Assembly: GCF_005503535.1 (NCBI RefSeq)
Contig: NZ_SCNN01000008.1
Location: 186,001-250,000, forward strand
From: Mesorhizobium comanense
GTDB lineage: Bacteria; Pseudomonadota; Alphaproteobacteria; Rhizobiales; Rhizobiaceae
Direction: 5' to 3'
Length of the DNA stretch: 64,000 nucleotides
Made by a program: the position numbers and the translations under genes. Positions within the stretch are counted from its first letter, which is position 1. Each line of letters opens with the position of its first letter. Below are positions 34,197-43,346 of the stretch, in pieces. A model generated the notes under the pieces. The model was given only the letters and a program-made list of their open reading frames with translations, did not search any database and was not told the DNA's origin.

Positions 34197-35231
34197 CTAC
34201 TGGACCCTAATGCGCGGATTGAGGAACGCGTAGCCGACGTCGGAAATGAGCTGCGTGATGAGCACGATGAACACCGAGACCAGCGAACAGCCCAGCAGAA
34301 GATCGATGTCGTTGTTGCCGGCCGCCTCGACCAGCGTGTAGCCGAAACCCTGGTAGCGGAACATGACTTCGACGATGACGACGCCGGTGAGCAGCCAGGG
34401 GAACTGCAGCATGATGACGGTGAACGGCGCGATCAGCGCATTGCGAAGCGCGTGCTTGACCACGACGTTGCCGAACGAAAGTCCCTTCAGCCGCGCGGTG
34501 CGGATATATTGCTGCGTCATCACCTCGACCATGGAGGCGCGCGTCATGCGCGCGATATAGCCGATGCCGTAGATGGCGAGCGTGATCACCGGCAGCGTGA
34601 AATTGTAGAAGGTGATGCCTTGGCTGGCCGACGCGGCCGACCCGTTAAGCCACCCGAGCCACGAAGCGAAGATGACGGTGAAGATAACGCCCGACACGTA
34701 TTCAGGCGTCGCTGTCGAAGCGATCGAGGCGACCGACAGCACGCGGTCGGTGCGCGAACCCTCGCGCATGCCGGCCAGAATCCCGATCAGCAGCGAGACC
34801 GGCACCATCACCCCCAGCACGCAGAGCATGAGGATGCCGGTGGCGCCGAGCGCCGGGAACAGCTTGGCGGCCACGGTAGTCTTGAATTTGGTCGAACAGC
34901 CGAAATCGCCCTCGAGCACGCCCGAGAATGTCGGCGTCGTCGGGTCGTTGCAGAAGGAGAACCGCTGCGCCGGCTTGCCGGTCGCCGGATCCGTCACCGG
35001 CTGCTTGGGCAGGACGCCAAGCCACTGGCCGTAGCGGGCGAAGAAGTTCTGGCGATAGCCATGGTCGACCAGCCAGCTTTCGAGCTGTTCGGCCGATGTG
35101 TGCATTTCGGTCTGGCTGATCGCCAGCTTCTTCAGATTGGGTTCGAGATTGACGAGGAAGAAGACGACCAGCGTCAGGCACAGCATCGTAAGCAGTATCG
35201 TGCCGATGCGTCTGATGATGAATGTGAACAT
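34197..35231 (-). CDS. Peptide-type ABC transporter permease (DppB-like)
   Basis: 344 residues. The N-terminal segment IRRIGTILLTMLCLTLVVFFLVNL is typical of DppB. The core has SIASTATPEYVSGVIFTVIFA and the coupling loop YIRTARLKGLSFGNVVVKHALRNALI, ending with an LNPRIRV tail. AGGGGGG precedes ATG 35231. It pairs with the DppC-like permease. The binding-protein gene is 150 nt upstream, with a strong hairpin in that gap. Confidence 0.92.
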   Translation of the reverse strand: MFTFIIRRIGTILLTMLCLTLVVFFLVNLEPNLKKLAISQTEMHTSAEQLESWLVDHGYRQNFFARYGQWLGVLPKQPVTDPATGKPAQRFSFCNDPTTPTFSGVLEGDFGCSTKFKTTVAAKLFPALGATGILMLCVLGVMVPVSLLIGILAGMREGSRTDRVLSVASIASTATPEYVSGVIFTVIFASWLGWLNGSAASASQGITFYNFTLPVITLAIYGIGYIARMTRASMVEVMTQQYIRTARLKGLSFGNVVVKHALRNALIAPFTVIMLQFPWLLTGVVIVEVMFRYQGFGYTLVEAAGNNDIDLLLGCSLVSVFIVLITQLISDVGYAFLNPRIRVQ

Positions 35232-35337
35232 TGTGCCCCCCTGCCGGCCGGGTTGGGGTCAGATATGGTCAACCCTGTTTCGAAAAGCTTGTGACGTCAC
35301 GCCGCCGCTGCATCTGTTGCAACGGCGACGATCCTTG

Positions 35338-35369
35338 CGGATACGAAGGGTTTGCACCCTTCGTATCCG
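35338..35369 (-). other. Perfect 14-bp intercistronic stem-loop
   Basis: CGGATACGAAGGGT and its exact complement around a TTGC loop. It lies 13 nt past the stop of the binding-protein gene and 107 nt before the first permease gene. No T-tract follows on the minus strand, which fits a 3'-end stabiliser giving more binding protein than permease. Confidence 0.75.
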
Positions 35370-35381
35370 TCAAGCCGTGGG

Positions 35382-37040
35382 TCACGCCTGGTCGAGCCAG
35401 ACCTTGCCGAAATCATGCTCGTAGGTGGGGTGCATCGAGTGGTTCTTCACCTCGGGCTTGATGTTGATGTAGAGCTTGCGCCAGTACGGCTGGATGATGA
35501 TGCCGGATTCCTGCAGCATCGTCTCGATATCCTTCATCACCACCTTGCGCTTTTCCGCATCGGCGATGCCAAGCGCCTCGTTGACCTTCTTGTCGAAGTC
35601 CGGATTGGCGTAGGCCGTCTCGTTCCAGGCTTCGCCGGAGCGGTAGGCGATGGCGATGACCTGGATGCCCAGTGGACGCATGTTCCAGTTGGTTTCCGAG
35701 AACGGATACTTCGTCCAGTCGTTCCAGAAGGTCGAGCTCGGCAGCACGGTGCGCTTCACCTTGATGCCGGCCTCGCGCAGCTGGGCCGCGATCGCGTCCG
35801 TGGTGTTCTTGTGGTAGTCCTCGTCATTGCTGATCAGCTCGTGTTCGAAGTCGATCACGCCGGCTTCCGTCAGCATCTGCTTGGCCTTGGCGATATCGCG
35901 CTTGACCTCCGGCAGCTTGACATATTCCGGATGGATCGGCGCGACATGGTGGTTTTCGGCCGCTGTGCCGGCATTGCCGTAGCCGAGCTGCAGCACCACC
36001 GAATTGTCGACGGCCAGGCACATCGCCTGACGCACCTTCTGATCGCCATAGGGCTTGGCATTGACGTTGAAGCGCGAAACCACGGTGGCGGCCGTCACCA
36101 CCTCGGAAACCGGCGCGCCGACGCCTTCGATGATCTTGACGTAGTCGGCGGTCGTCTCGTGGTTGGTCTGCACTTCGCCCGATTCGAAGGCCGACACCGT
36201 CGCGGCCGGATCGGTGCCGTAGTCGATGAACTCGACGCCGTCGAGGAAGGCTTCGCCCTGCCACCACTTGCCGGTGGTACGGCGCTTGTAGACCACCTTC
36301 TGGCCGACATCGTAGGAGACGAGTTCGAACGGTCCGGTGCCGATCGGGCAGTTCTTGAAGTTGGCGCCCTTCTCGTCGAAGGTCTTGTGCACGACCAGCG
36401 CCGGATAGTCGGTCAGGTTGGCGATGAGCGCGATGTCGGGCTTGGCGAGCTTCAGCTTGACCGTCATGTCGTCGACCTTGACGATCGAGCCCTCGCTCAG
36501 TTTCTTGGTCTTCTCGTCGACCAGGCTGCCGAGGCGGCCGGGCATCGAATTGCCCGCCGCGTTCTTGTCGGCCCAGCGGGTGAAATTGTAGATGACGTCG
36601 TCGGCGGTGAACTTGTCGCCATTGTTCCATTCGACGCCCGGCCGCACATGCAGCGTGTATTCGGTGGCGTCGTCGTTGATGTCCCAGCTCTCCAGGAGAT
36701 AGGGCGCGAACGTATACTGGTGGGTGTACTTCACCAGCGGCTCAAGCGCCTGGCGTTCAGCATTGGCGATCTCAGACCAGTCGGCTGTGCGCGGATCCTT
36801 GGGGTCCTTGACGGACATCGCCACTTTCAGCACGCCGCCTTTCTTGCCCTGGACATCCTCGGCCTTGGCCGGGGTCGGGGCGGCAAGGCCGAGCAGGCCG
36901 TAAGCCATGGCCGTCGACGCGCCGAAGATGCTGGCGAGCGCCAGGAATTCGCGGCGATCGACCTTACCCGACTTGGCTTCTTCGGCCATGGCCAGGATGT
37001 GATTCGGAACGCTGTCGCCATTACTCTTGTAGATTGTCAT
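35382..37040 (-). CDS. Peptide-type ABC transporter substrate-binding protein (Tat-like signal)
   Basis: 552 residues of the family 5 extracellular binding proteins (SBP_bac_5): [39 protein letters not shown] and the C-terminal IQPYWRK region. The N-terminus has a DRREFLAL motif at residues 29-36 followed by a moderately hydrophobic stretch ending in PAKAED, so export by Tat is likely. GGGAG precedes ATG 37040. First gene of the four-gene importer. Its ligand (peptide, opine or other) cannot be told. Confidence 0.9.
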   Translation of the reverse strand: MTIYKSNGDSVPNHILAMAEEAKSGKVDRREFLALASIFGASTAMAYGLLGLAAPTPAKAEDVQGKKGGVLKVAMSVKDPKDPRTADWSEIANAERQALEPLVKYTHQYTFAPYLLESWDINDDATEYTLHVRPGVEWNNGDKFTADDVIYNFTRWADKNAAGNSMPGRLGSLVDEKTKKLSEGSIVKVDDMTVKLKLAKPDIALIANLTDYPALVVHKTFDEKGANFKNCPIGTGPFELVSYDVGQKVVYKRRTTGKWWQGEAFLDGVEFIDYGTDPAATVSAFESGEVQTNHETTADYVKIIEGVGAPVSEVVTAATVVSRFNVNAKPYGDQKVRQAMCLAVDNSVVLQLGYGNAGTAAENHHVAPIHPEYVKLPEVKRDIAKAKQMLTEAGVIDFEHELISNDEDYHKNTTDAIAAQLREAGIKVKRTVLPSSTFWNDWTKYPFSETNWNMRPLGIQVIAIAYRSGEAWNETAYANPDFDKKVNEALGIADAEKRKVVMKDIETMLQESGIIIQPYWRKLYINIKPEVKNHSMHPTYEHDFGKVWLDQA

Positions 37041-37292
37041 GACTAACTCCCATTGTTGGCTTTCCGCCGATTAACATTCCGCATCCAGGCCATGATGTCA
37101 AAGACGACATGGATTGGGAACATGTTAGCGAATGTGCAACTTTGGAAGGGGGGCGGTTCGCGTGATAGCGACAGTCTTGGCGCAAAATTGCTAGTGCGCC
37201 CAGATTCCGCCAGAATCTCGCCAAGCGATTAAATTGATACATTTACGGAGGTTACGACAGCGCCAGCCCGGGCCATGGTGAGGGCCAGCCGG

Positions 37293-40200
37293 TCAATATT
37301 CCTTCTCGTAGAAGATGCCGCCCTTGGCCTCGCCAGCGTCGTTCGCCTCGCCGCGCAGCTTCACGCCCTTGCCGACATTGAGGTCGATCGTCGCCTTGCC
37401 CGATCCCGGCTTGTCGCCTTTCTGGATCGTCACATAGGTGCGGTCGTTGAGATATTTTCCGGCAGAGACCGCCGTGCCGCCCTGGTCGTCGGTGGTGACA
37501 TCGAGGTCGTCGACGCCGATGGCACTGCGCAGGTTCTCCAGCAGCGACGTCGAGCCGCCGACGCCGGCCAGTTGCCCGGCCGCTTCGGCCAGCTGCGCGA
37601 TCTGCAGCGGCGACAGATTCGACATCGAGCGCCCGAAGATCAGCTGCGCCAGCACCTCGTCCTCGGGCAGCGCCGGCACCGAGCTGAAGGTGAATTTCGG
37701 ATTGGTCGCCTCGCCCGACACCACGATGGTGACCGTCGCGCTGGTGGTGGTCGTCGTCGCCGTCAGGTTGAGATAGGGCACCAGCGAGCCGGAGAAGCCG
37801 ACCGTGCCTTCGGTGAAGGTCAGCCGCTTGCCCAGGATCGACAGCCGCCCGCGCTGCAGGGTGAAGGTGCCGACCGCCTGCGGCGACGAGGCTGGGCCGG
37901 TCAGCCGGAGCGAGCCGCCGAGCTCGGCGTCGACGCCCCTGCCCTGGATGAAGATCTGGTTCGGCGCGTTGACGGTCACGTCCAGCGCCAGGCCACTGCC
38001 GCCGCCCTTGCCGCTGGTCGTCGCCGGGCGCAGAGCCTTGTCCTGCGCGCGCACGGACGCCGGCGCGTTCTTGTGCTTGACGTCGAGCGCCGAAAGCGAG
38101 CCGGGCAACTTGTCCGGAACGGTGACGACGGTCTTGGCGAGGTTGACGGTGCCGGAAATTGCCGGCGCCGACGCAAGCGGCCCCTTGATGGTCAGGTCGC
38201 CGCCCAGATTGGCCGTCACCACGCGCCCATCCGTATAGCGGCCGTCGGTGAGCTTGATGGACAGGTCCGCCGGAAAGCCCTGCGCCGGGTTGATCCCGAC
38301 CGTGCCGCTGGCCGAAAGGCTGCCGCGCGTCGACAGCGTCCCGGTCAGCCGGTTGAGCCGCGCGACCCCGCCGCCGATCGAGACGTCGGCGGCGATATCG
38401 TTGACGGCAAGCCCGGAATTCGCGTCGACCAGCCGCGCGCCCGAGGTTTTGACGCTGCCGCCGATGACGGGCGACGTTGCCGGCCCGCGCACCTGGACAT
38501 TGACATTGGCGGTTCCCGTCAGTGACAGGCCTTGCGCGGCGAGCTTGTCGGCGAGAAGACCGAAAGGCACCGCGCCATTGAAATCGAGCACCAGCGCAGG
38601 CGTACCCGCCATCGTCACGGTGCCGCCGCCCTTGAGGCCAAGTCCCGCCCCATCGCTCACATTGGCGTTGAAGGTCAGTTTGTTGGCGGCGAAAGTGCCT
38701 GAAGACGATACGTTGACCGCCCCGACGCCCGCTCCCCTGGTTTGCGACGTCTGGACACCGGACGCATCTATGTTGAAGGCCACCGACGGATTGGCCGGCG
38801 CGCCGGTCACTTTGGCCGTGCCGGAAATGGAACCGGCGGCGTCGAGCCCTGGGGAGAAACCATTGGCGAGCGACATCGGCACGCGCGCCAGCGTCGCATT
38901 GATGTCGAGCGCCTGCCCGACCTTGCCGGTCACCGTCGCCGTACCACCGCCAAGGTTCAACACCAGCCGGTCGAGGGTGGTCGTGCCGTTGGCAATGCTG
39001 ATCGTCGAGGCCTGGGCGATCGCCGCCTTGATGCCCTGCACGGTCGCATCCCCGGAGGCGAGCTCGATGGTCGTCGTACCGTTGGCCACCTTGACGCGGC
39101 CAGCCGCCCTGGCCGGAATGCCCTTGACTGTTGCGCCGCCGGAAAAGCCCGTCCAGTCGCCGTCGCGCTTGAGGTCGACGTCGATGCCGCGAATATCCGT
39201 GCCGCCCGATGTGACGGTGTCCGCGCGCACCTTGCCGGAGATCACGGGCGCGACGAGATAGTTGGCGATCAACGCATCGACCGAAACGGCTTTCGCCTGG
39301 AGGTCGCCACGCGTGATCGAAGCGGTGGTCGCCTTGACCGCAACCTGCGGGGCCTCACCATTCCTGATGAAGGCAATCGTGCCGCGCACATCACCTTCGG
39401 CCTTCTCCAGCGCCAGCGCGGCGAGCGGCCCGATGTCGGGCAGATCGAGCGCTATAGTGCCCTCGGGCACGAATTTTTCGTCCAGCGCCAGGTCGCCCGA
39501 GATCTTGTTCTTGCCAAGCGACAGAAGCAGCCCGTTGATGGCGCTCTTGCCGTTCGCCGTCGCAAGCACCGCATTGCCCTGGAGGGGCTGCCCCGCGACA
39601 TTGCCGGTCAGTTGCACATTCGCGGCCGGGTTGGCTACGTCCGCCTTGCCGGTAGCGGTAAGCTTCAGGCCGGTGATCTCGCGTTCCGCCACCAGCAGCC
39701 GATCGCTGTTGACCGTCAGCGACAGGTCCGGCGCCATGGCTGGCCCCTGGGCGTTCAGCGCAAAGGCGATGGCGCCCTTGGCGTCCTTCGACAGCACCGA
39801 GATGTCGCCGAGCGCGCCAGTAACATCAGCCGCCACCTTGTTGTCGGCGAGGCTCGCCTGACCAGCCGCGTTCAGCGCTCCGGAAGCGAGTTTGAGGTCG
39901 TCGACCGTGATGCCGCCCTTGGGGTCGCGTTTCAGCGTGGCACTGATCTGGGCGCGTTCGCCCAGCATGCCGCGCACCGCGCCCGGCAAGGCTGACGAGG
40001 GCGCGTCCGCGTTCAGCTTGAGGTCGATGGTGCCGTCGCTCAGCGAGACATTGCCGGCAACCTGGCTGCTCAGCGCATCGCTCTTCAGCGAGCCGCTGTC
40101 GATGGCGACGCCGTCCGGGCTCAGCCTGGCGCTGAGCGCCGCCGTCACCTTGCCGGCGATCAGCGGCGCGATGGCGGGATTGTCGAGCCCGACCTTGTCC

Positions 40201-43200
40201 ACCGACACCGTGCCCGAGACCGGGCCGGCGCGGTTCTTCAGGTCGAACGCATCCGAATGCAGGGCGAGGACCAGACCGTCCACCTTGGCCGGGCTGGTGG
40301 AGATCGACGGAAGGATGGCGGAGAGGTCGAGGCGGGCCTGCGTGCTTTCGCCCGACACTTTCGCCGACAGCGACTGGACCTTCAGCCGAACCGGGCTTTC
40401 GGCACTGCCGACCGTCAGTGGCAGGCTTGGTCCCGCAGACGTCAGGTCGAGCGCAAAATCGCTGGCGCCGTTGGGATTGATGGTGCCGGTGGCCTTGCCG
40501 GAAATCTTGTCGCCGGAAAGATTGGCATGGTCGAGGGCAACTCCGCCGGCCATCGTGTAGATGCCCGCGGCATCGAGAGCCAGCGAGCCCAGTCCCGCCT
40601 GGCGGGTCTGGCTGGTTTCGAGGTTGGCGAGCTTTGCGTCGAACCGGACTTCCGGCGCAGCCGGCGTTCCCGTTACCTGGGCGGAGCCGCCCAGCGTTCC
40701 GGCCGCATCGAGGCCCGGCGCGAATTCATTGGCAAGGGCCGCCGGCAGGTCCGAGAACGTGGCAGCGAGATCGAGCGTCTGGCCTGATGTGCCCGACAGC
40801 GTCACCGAACCGCCGCCGACGTCGAGCGCCAGGCTGTCGATGCTGGCCGTGCCGTTGGCGATGGAGAGCGAGGATGGAGCCGCGATTGCGACCTTGATGC
40901 CGCGAACCGTGGCCTCGCCCGAGGCAATCTCGACATTGGTGGTGCCGCCGGCGATTTTCACCCGGCCGGCGGCGGTCGCCGGAATGCCGGCGATCGTGGC
41001 GCCACCGGTAAAATTGGTCCAGTCGCCGTCGCGCTTCAGGTCGACGCCGATGCCGCCGATTTCGGTTGTTCCCGAGATGACCGCGTCGGCCTTGATGGTG
41101 CCGGAAATGGCCGGCGCCTTGAGATAATTGGCTATCAGCGCGTTGATGGCGATCGCCTTGGCCGTCACGTCGCCGCGCGCGACCGAGTTGCTTTTCGCAT
41201 CAATGGCGACAGACGGGGCGTCGCCCTCCTTGGCGAAATTGATGGTGCCATCGATATCGCCCGTCACCGCCTGGCCGGCGAGCGCCGCCAGCTGGTCGAT
41301 CGCGGGCGCGGCGAGCGTCAGGGTGCCCGAAGGCAGGAATTTGTCGTCGAGCGCGAGATCTCCCGACACCTTGTTGTCGCCGAGCGCGATCAGCAAGCCG
41401 TTGACCGAACGCCTGCCTTCGTTGGTTACCAGCGCCGCCTTGACGTTGAGCGGCTGATCGTTGACGGCGCCGGTCAGCGACACGTTGGCGGACGGGTTGA
41501 CGATGTCGGCCTTGCCGCTCGCCGACAGCTTGATCGCCTTTACCGTGCGGCCAGAGGCGGTCAGGCTGTCGCTGCCGGCGGAGACGGTGAAATCGGGCGC
41601 GGAACGCGGGCCGGTCGCCGAGAGCTCGAAATCCAGGCCGCCGGCGACCGGCACGCCGACCATTGGCGACAGCACCGAGACGTCGCCCAGCGTACCCTTG
41701 ATGTCGGCCTGGATATCGCTGCCTTGCGCGCTGGCGGTGCCGCTGGCGCTGAGCGAGCCCGACGTCAGCGAGATCGAATTGGCGGCGAAACCGCCTTGCG
41801 GATCGCGGGTCGCCGCGGCCGAGAATTTCACCCGCTCGCCCAGCACCGAGCTGATCTGTGGCGGCAGGGCGGTCGACACCGCATCGGCATTCATCTTGAG
41901 CTGCACCGACAGATCGGCCAGCGCCACGGTCATGGTCAGGCCGGCGTCGAGCGCATCGGAATGCAGCGTGCCCTTGTCGATGATGATGGCGTCCTTGCTC
42001 AGCGATCCCGCGAGGTCGACAGCGACCTTGCCGGTGATCAGCGGCGCCAGCGTCGCCAGGTCCGTCTTCAGGCCGCCGGCCTGCAGCTTGACCGCCAGGG
42101 GCCCGCTGCGGTTCTGAATGTCGAAGCCGTCGGAATGGATCTGCCCGGCCAGATCGTTGAGCTGGGTACCGCCCGCCACCACCGAAGCCAGCGAAGCACC
42201 GATGTCGACGATCGGCGCCTTGCCGTCGCCGAACGCGCGCGCGGTGGCGTTCCTGATCGCAAGCGTGATCGGCTGCGCGGCGCTGCCCACCGTGATCTGC
42301 ACGGGCGCGCCCTTGGCGGCGATCTCGACCGAAAGGTCGCTGGCGCCCGCCGGATCGGCGATGCCGGTCGCGGTGCCGTGCACGGCATCGCTTTCGATGC
42401 TGGCCCGGTCGATGCTGACGCCGCCTGCCACCGTGGCGGTGCCCGCGACATCGAAACTGGTCTTGCCGGCAAACAACGGCTTCAGATTGTCCGGCAGGAA
42501 GCGGGCGAAGTCGCCGTCACCCTTGGCCGTGACGTGATTGCCCTTGTCGGTCAGCTTGTGGGTGCCGGACAGTTGCGTGACCACCTGGCCGTCGACGGCG
42601 AAAGTGCCGGTGCCGCTCCAATTGCCGAGCGGCCCCTGCCCCGAGACCGCTATGTCGACGGGCGGGGCGCCGGGCAGCTTGAGCAGATTGGCGATGATGC
42701 CGCCTGCCGGCTCCGACGCCTTGAGGTCGAGGTCGAGCTTGTTGTCGGCCGGCGAGAAATGGATGTTGGCATCGACATTGCCCTGCTTGCCGTCATGGCG
42801 GGTGACGTTGAGCACGCTTTCCACCGCCAGCGGCGTGGCATCGACCTTCACGGTGCCCTTCGCCGCGAGTTCGGCGATACCGCTGCCGGCCAGTTGCTCG
42901 CCAAGCGCGATTTCCGGCAGGTCGATCTGCTTGATGTCTATGGAAACCGGCAGGGTCGTCGTGCCGCTTTGTGCCGGCGGCTGCTTGCCGGCCACCGGCA
43001 GGCGGGCGAGTTCGATGCGCTCGGCGGCAATGCGCTCGGCGCTGAAATTCTTCGACAACAGCGCCATCGGCGACCAGTCGACCGCCACCTTGCGCGCCAC
43101 CAGCCAGGCGCCGTTGCGATCCTCAAGCACGACATTGTCGACGCTGAGCGCTCCGGACCAGATGCCATCTATACCGTTGACGGTGACCTTGCGGTCGTCG

Positions 43201-43346
43201 CTCGAGGCCAGCCGCGAAATGATGGCGGCGAGATTGTCGCGTCCGCGCTCGGTCTTGGTCAGCACGACAAGCGCGCCGACCGCGCCCGCGACCACGATAA
43301 GCAGCGTGTAGAGAACAATGCGAAGGATGCGCCACACCGTCTTCAT
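37293..43346 (-). CDS. tamB: TamB translocation and assembly module protein, enlarged
   Basis: 2017 residues, against about 1260-1500 for most TamB proteins. An N-terminal membrane anchor (residues about 6-30) precedes a very long beta-rich repetitive region and a C-terminal DUF490/TamB domain (GTFTLQRGRLSILGKRLTFTEGTVGF ... EDEVLAQLIFGRSMSNLSPLQIAQLAEAAGQL, ending IFYEKEY). It bridges the periplasm and works with TamA in outer membrane protein or lipid transport. A block of roughly 620 residues is present twice (for example GDWTNFTGGATIAGIP and GDWTGFSGGATVKGIP, 622 residues apart). Its ATG directly follows the tamA stop. Confidence 0.92.
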   Translation of the reverse strand: MKTVWRILRIVLYTLLIVVAGAVGALVVLTKTERGRDNLAAIISRLASSDDRKVTVNGIDGIWSGALSVDNVVLEDRNGAWLVARKVAVDWSPMALLSKNFSAERIAAERIELARLPVAGKQPPAQSGTTTLPVSIDIKQIDLPEIALGEQLAGSGIAELAAKGTVKVDATPLAVESVLNVTRHDGKQGNVDANIHFSPADNKLDLDLKASEPAGGIIANLLKLPGAPPVDIAVSGQGPLGNWSGTGTFAVDGQVVTQLSGTHKLTDKGNHVTAKGDGDFARFLPDNLKPLFAGKTSFDVAGTATVAGGVSIDRASIESDAVHGTATGIADPAGASDLSVEIAAKGAPVQITVGSAAQPITLAIRNATARAFGDGKAPIVDIGASLASVVAGGTQLNDLAGQIHSDGFDIQNRSGPLAVKLQAGGLKTDLATLAPLITGKVAVDLAGSLSKDAIIIDKGTLHSDALDAGLTMTVALADLSVQLKMNADAVSTALPPQISSVLGERVKFSAAATRDPQGGFAANSISLTSGSLSASGTASAQGSDIQADIKGTLGDVSVLSPMVGVPVAGGLDFELSATGPRSAPDFTVSAGSDSLTASGRTVKAIKLSASGKADIVNPSANVSLTGAVNDQPLNVKAALVTNEGRRSVNGLLIALGDNKVSGDLALDDKFLPSGTLTLAAPAIDQLAALAGQAVTGDIDGTINFAKEGDAPSVAIDAKSNSVARGDVTAKAIAINALIANYLKAPAISGTIKADAVISGTTEIGGIGVDLKRDGDWTNFTGGATIAGIPATAAGRVKIAGGTTNVEIASGEATVRGIKVAIAAPSSLSIANGTASIDSLALDVGGGSVTLSGTSGQTLDLAATFSDLPAALANEFAPGLDAAGTLGGSAQVTGTPAAPEVRFDAKLANLETSQTRQAGLGSLALDAAGIYTMAGGVALDHANLSGDKISGKATGTINPNGASDFALDLTSAGPSLPLTVGSAESPVRLKVQSLSAKVSGESTQARLDLSAILPSISTSPAKVDGLVLALHSDAFDLKNRAGPVSGTVSVDKVGLDNPAIAPLIAGKVTAALSARLSPDGVAIDSGSLKSDALSSQVAGNVSLSDGTIDLKLNADAPSSALPGAVRGMLGERAQISATLKRDPKGGITVDDLKLASGALNAAGQASLADNKVAADVTGALGDISVLSKDAKGAIAFALNAQGPAMAPDLSLTVNSDRLLVAEREITGLKLTATGKADVANPAANVQLTGNVAGQPLQGNAVLATANGKSAINGLLLSLGKNKISGDLALDEKFVPEGTIALDLPDIGPLAALALEKAEGDVRGTIAFIRNGEAPQVAVKATTASITRGDLQAKAVSVDALIANYLVAPVISGKVRADTVTSGGTDIRGIDVDLKRDGDWTGFSGGATVKGIPARAAGRVKVANGTTTIELASGDATVQGIKAAIAQASTISIANGTTTLDRLVLNLGGGTATVTGKVGQALDINATLARVPMSLANGFSPGLDAAGSISGTAKVTGAPANPSVAFNIDASGVQTSQTRGAGVGAVNVSSSGTFAANKLTFNANVSDGAGLGLKGGGTVTMAGTPALVLDFNGAVPFGLLADKLAAQGLSLTGTANVNVQVRGPATSPVIGGSVKTSGARLVDANSGLAVNDIAADVSIGGGVARLNRLTGTLSTRGSLSASGTVGINPAQGFPADLSIKLTDGRYTDGRVVTANLGGDLTIKGPLASAPAISGTVNLAKTVVTVPDKLPGSLSALDVKHKNAPASVRAQDKALRPATTSGKGGGSGLALDVTVNAPNQIFIQGRGVDAELGGSLRLTGPASSPQAVGTFTLQRGRLSILGKRLTFTEGTVGFSGSLVPYLNLTATTTTTSATVTIVVSGEATNPKFTFSSVPALPEDEVLAQLIFGRSMSNLSPLQIAQLAEAAGQLAGVGGSTSLLENLRSAIGVDDLDVTTDDQGGTAVSAGKYLNDRTYVTIQKGDKPGSGKATIDLNVGKGVKLRGEANDAGEAKGGIFYEKEY

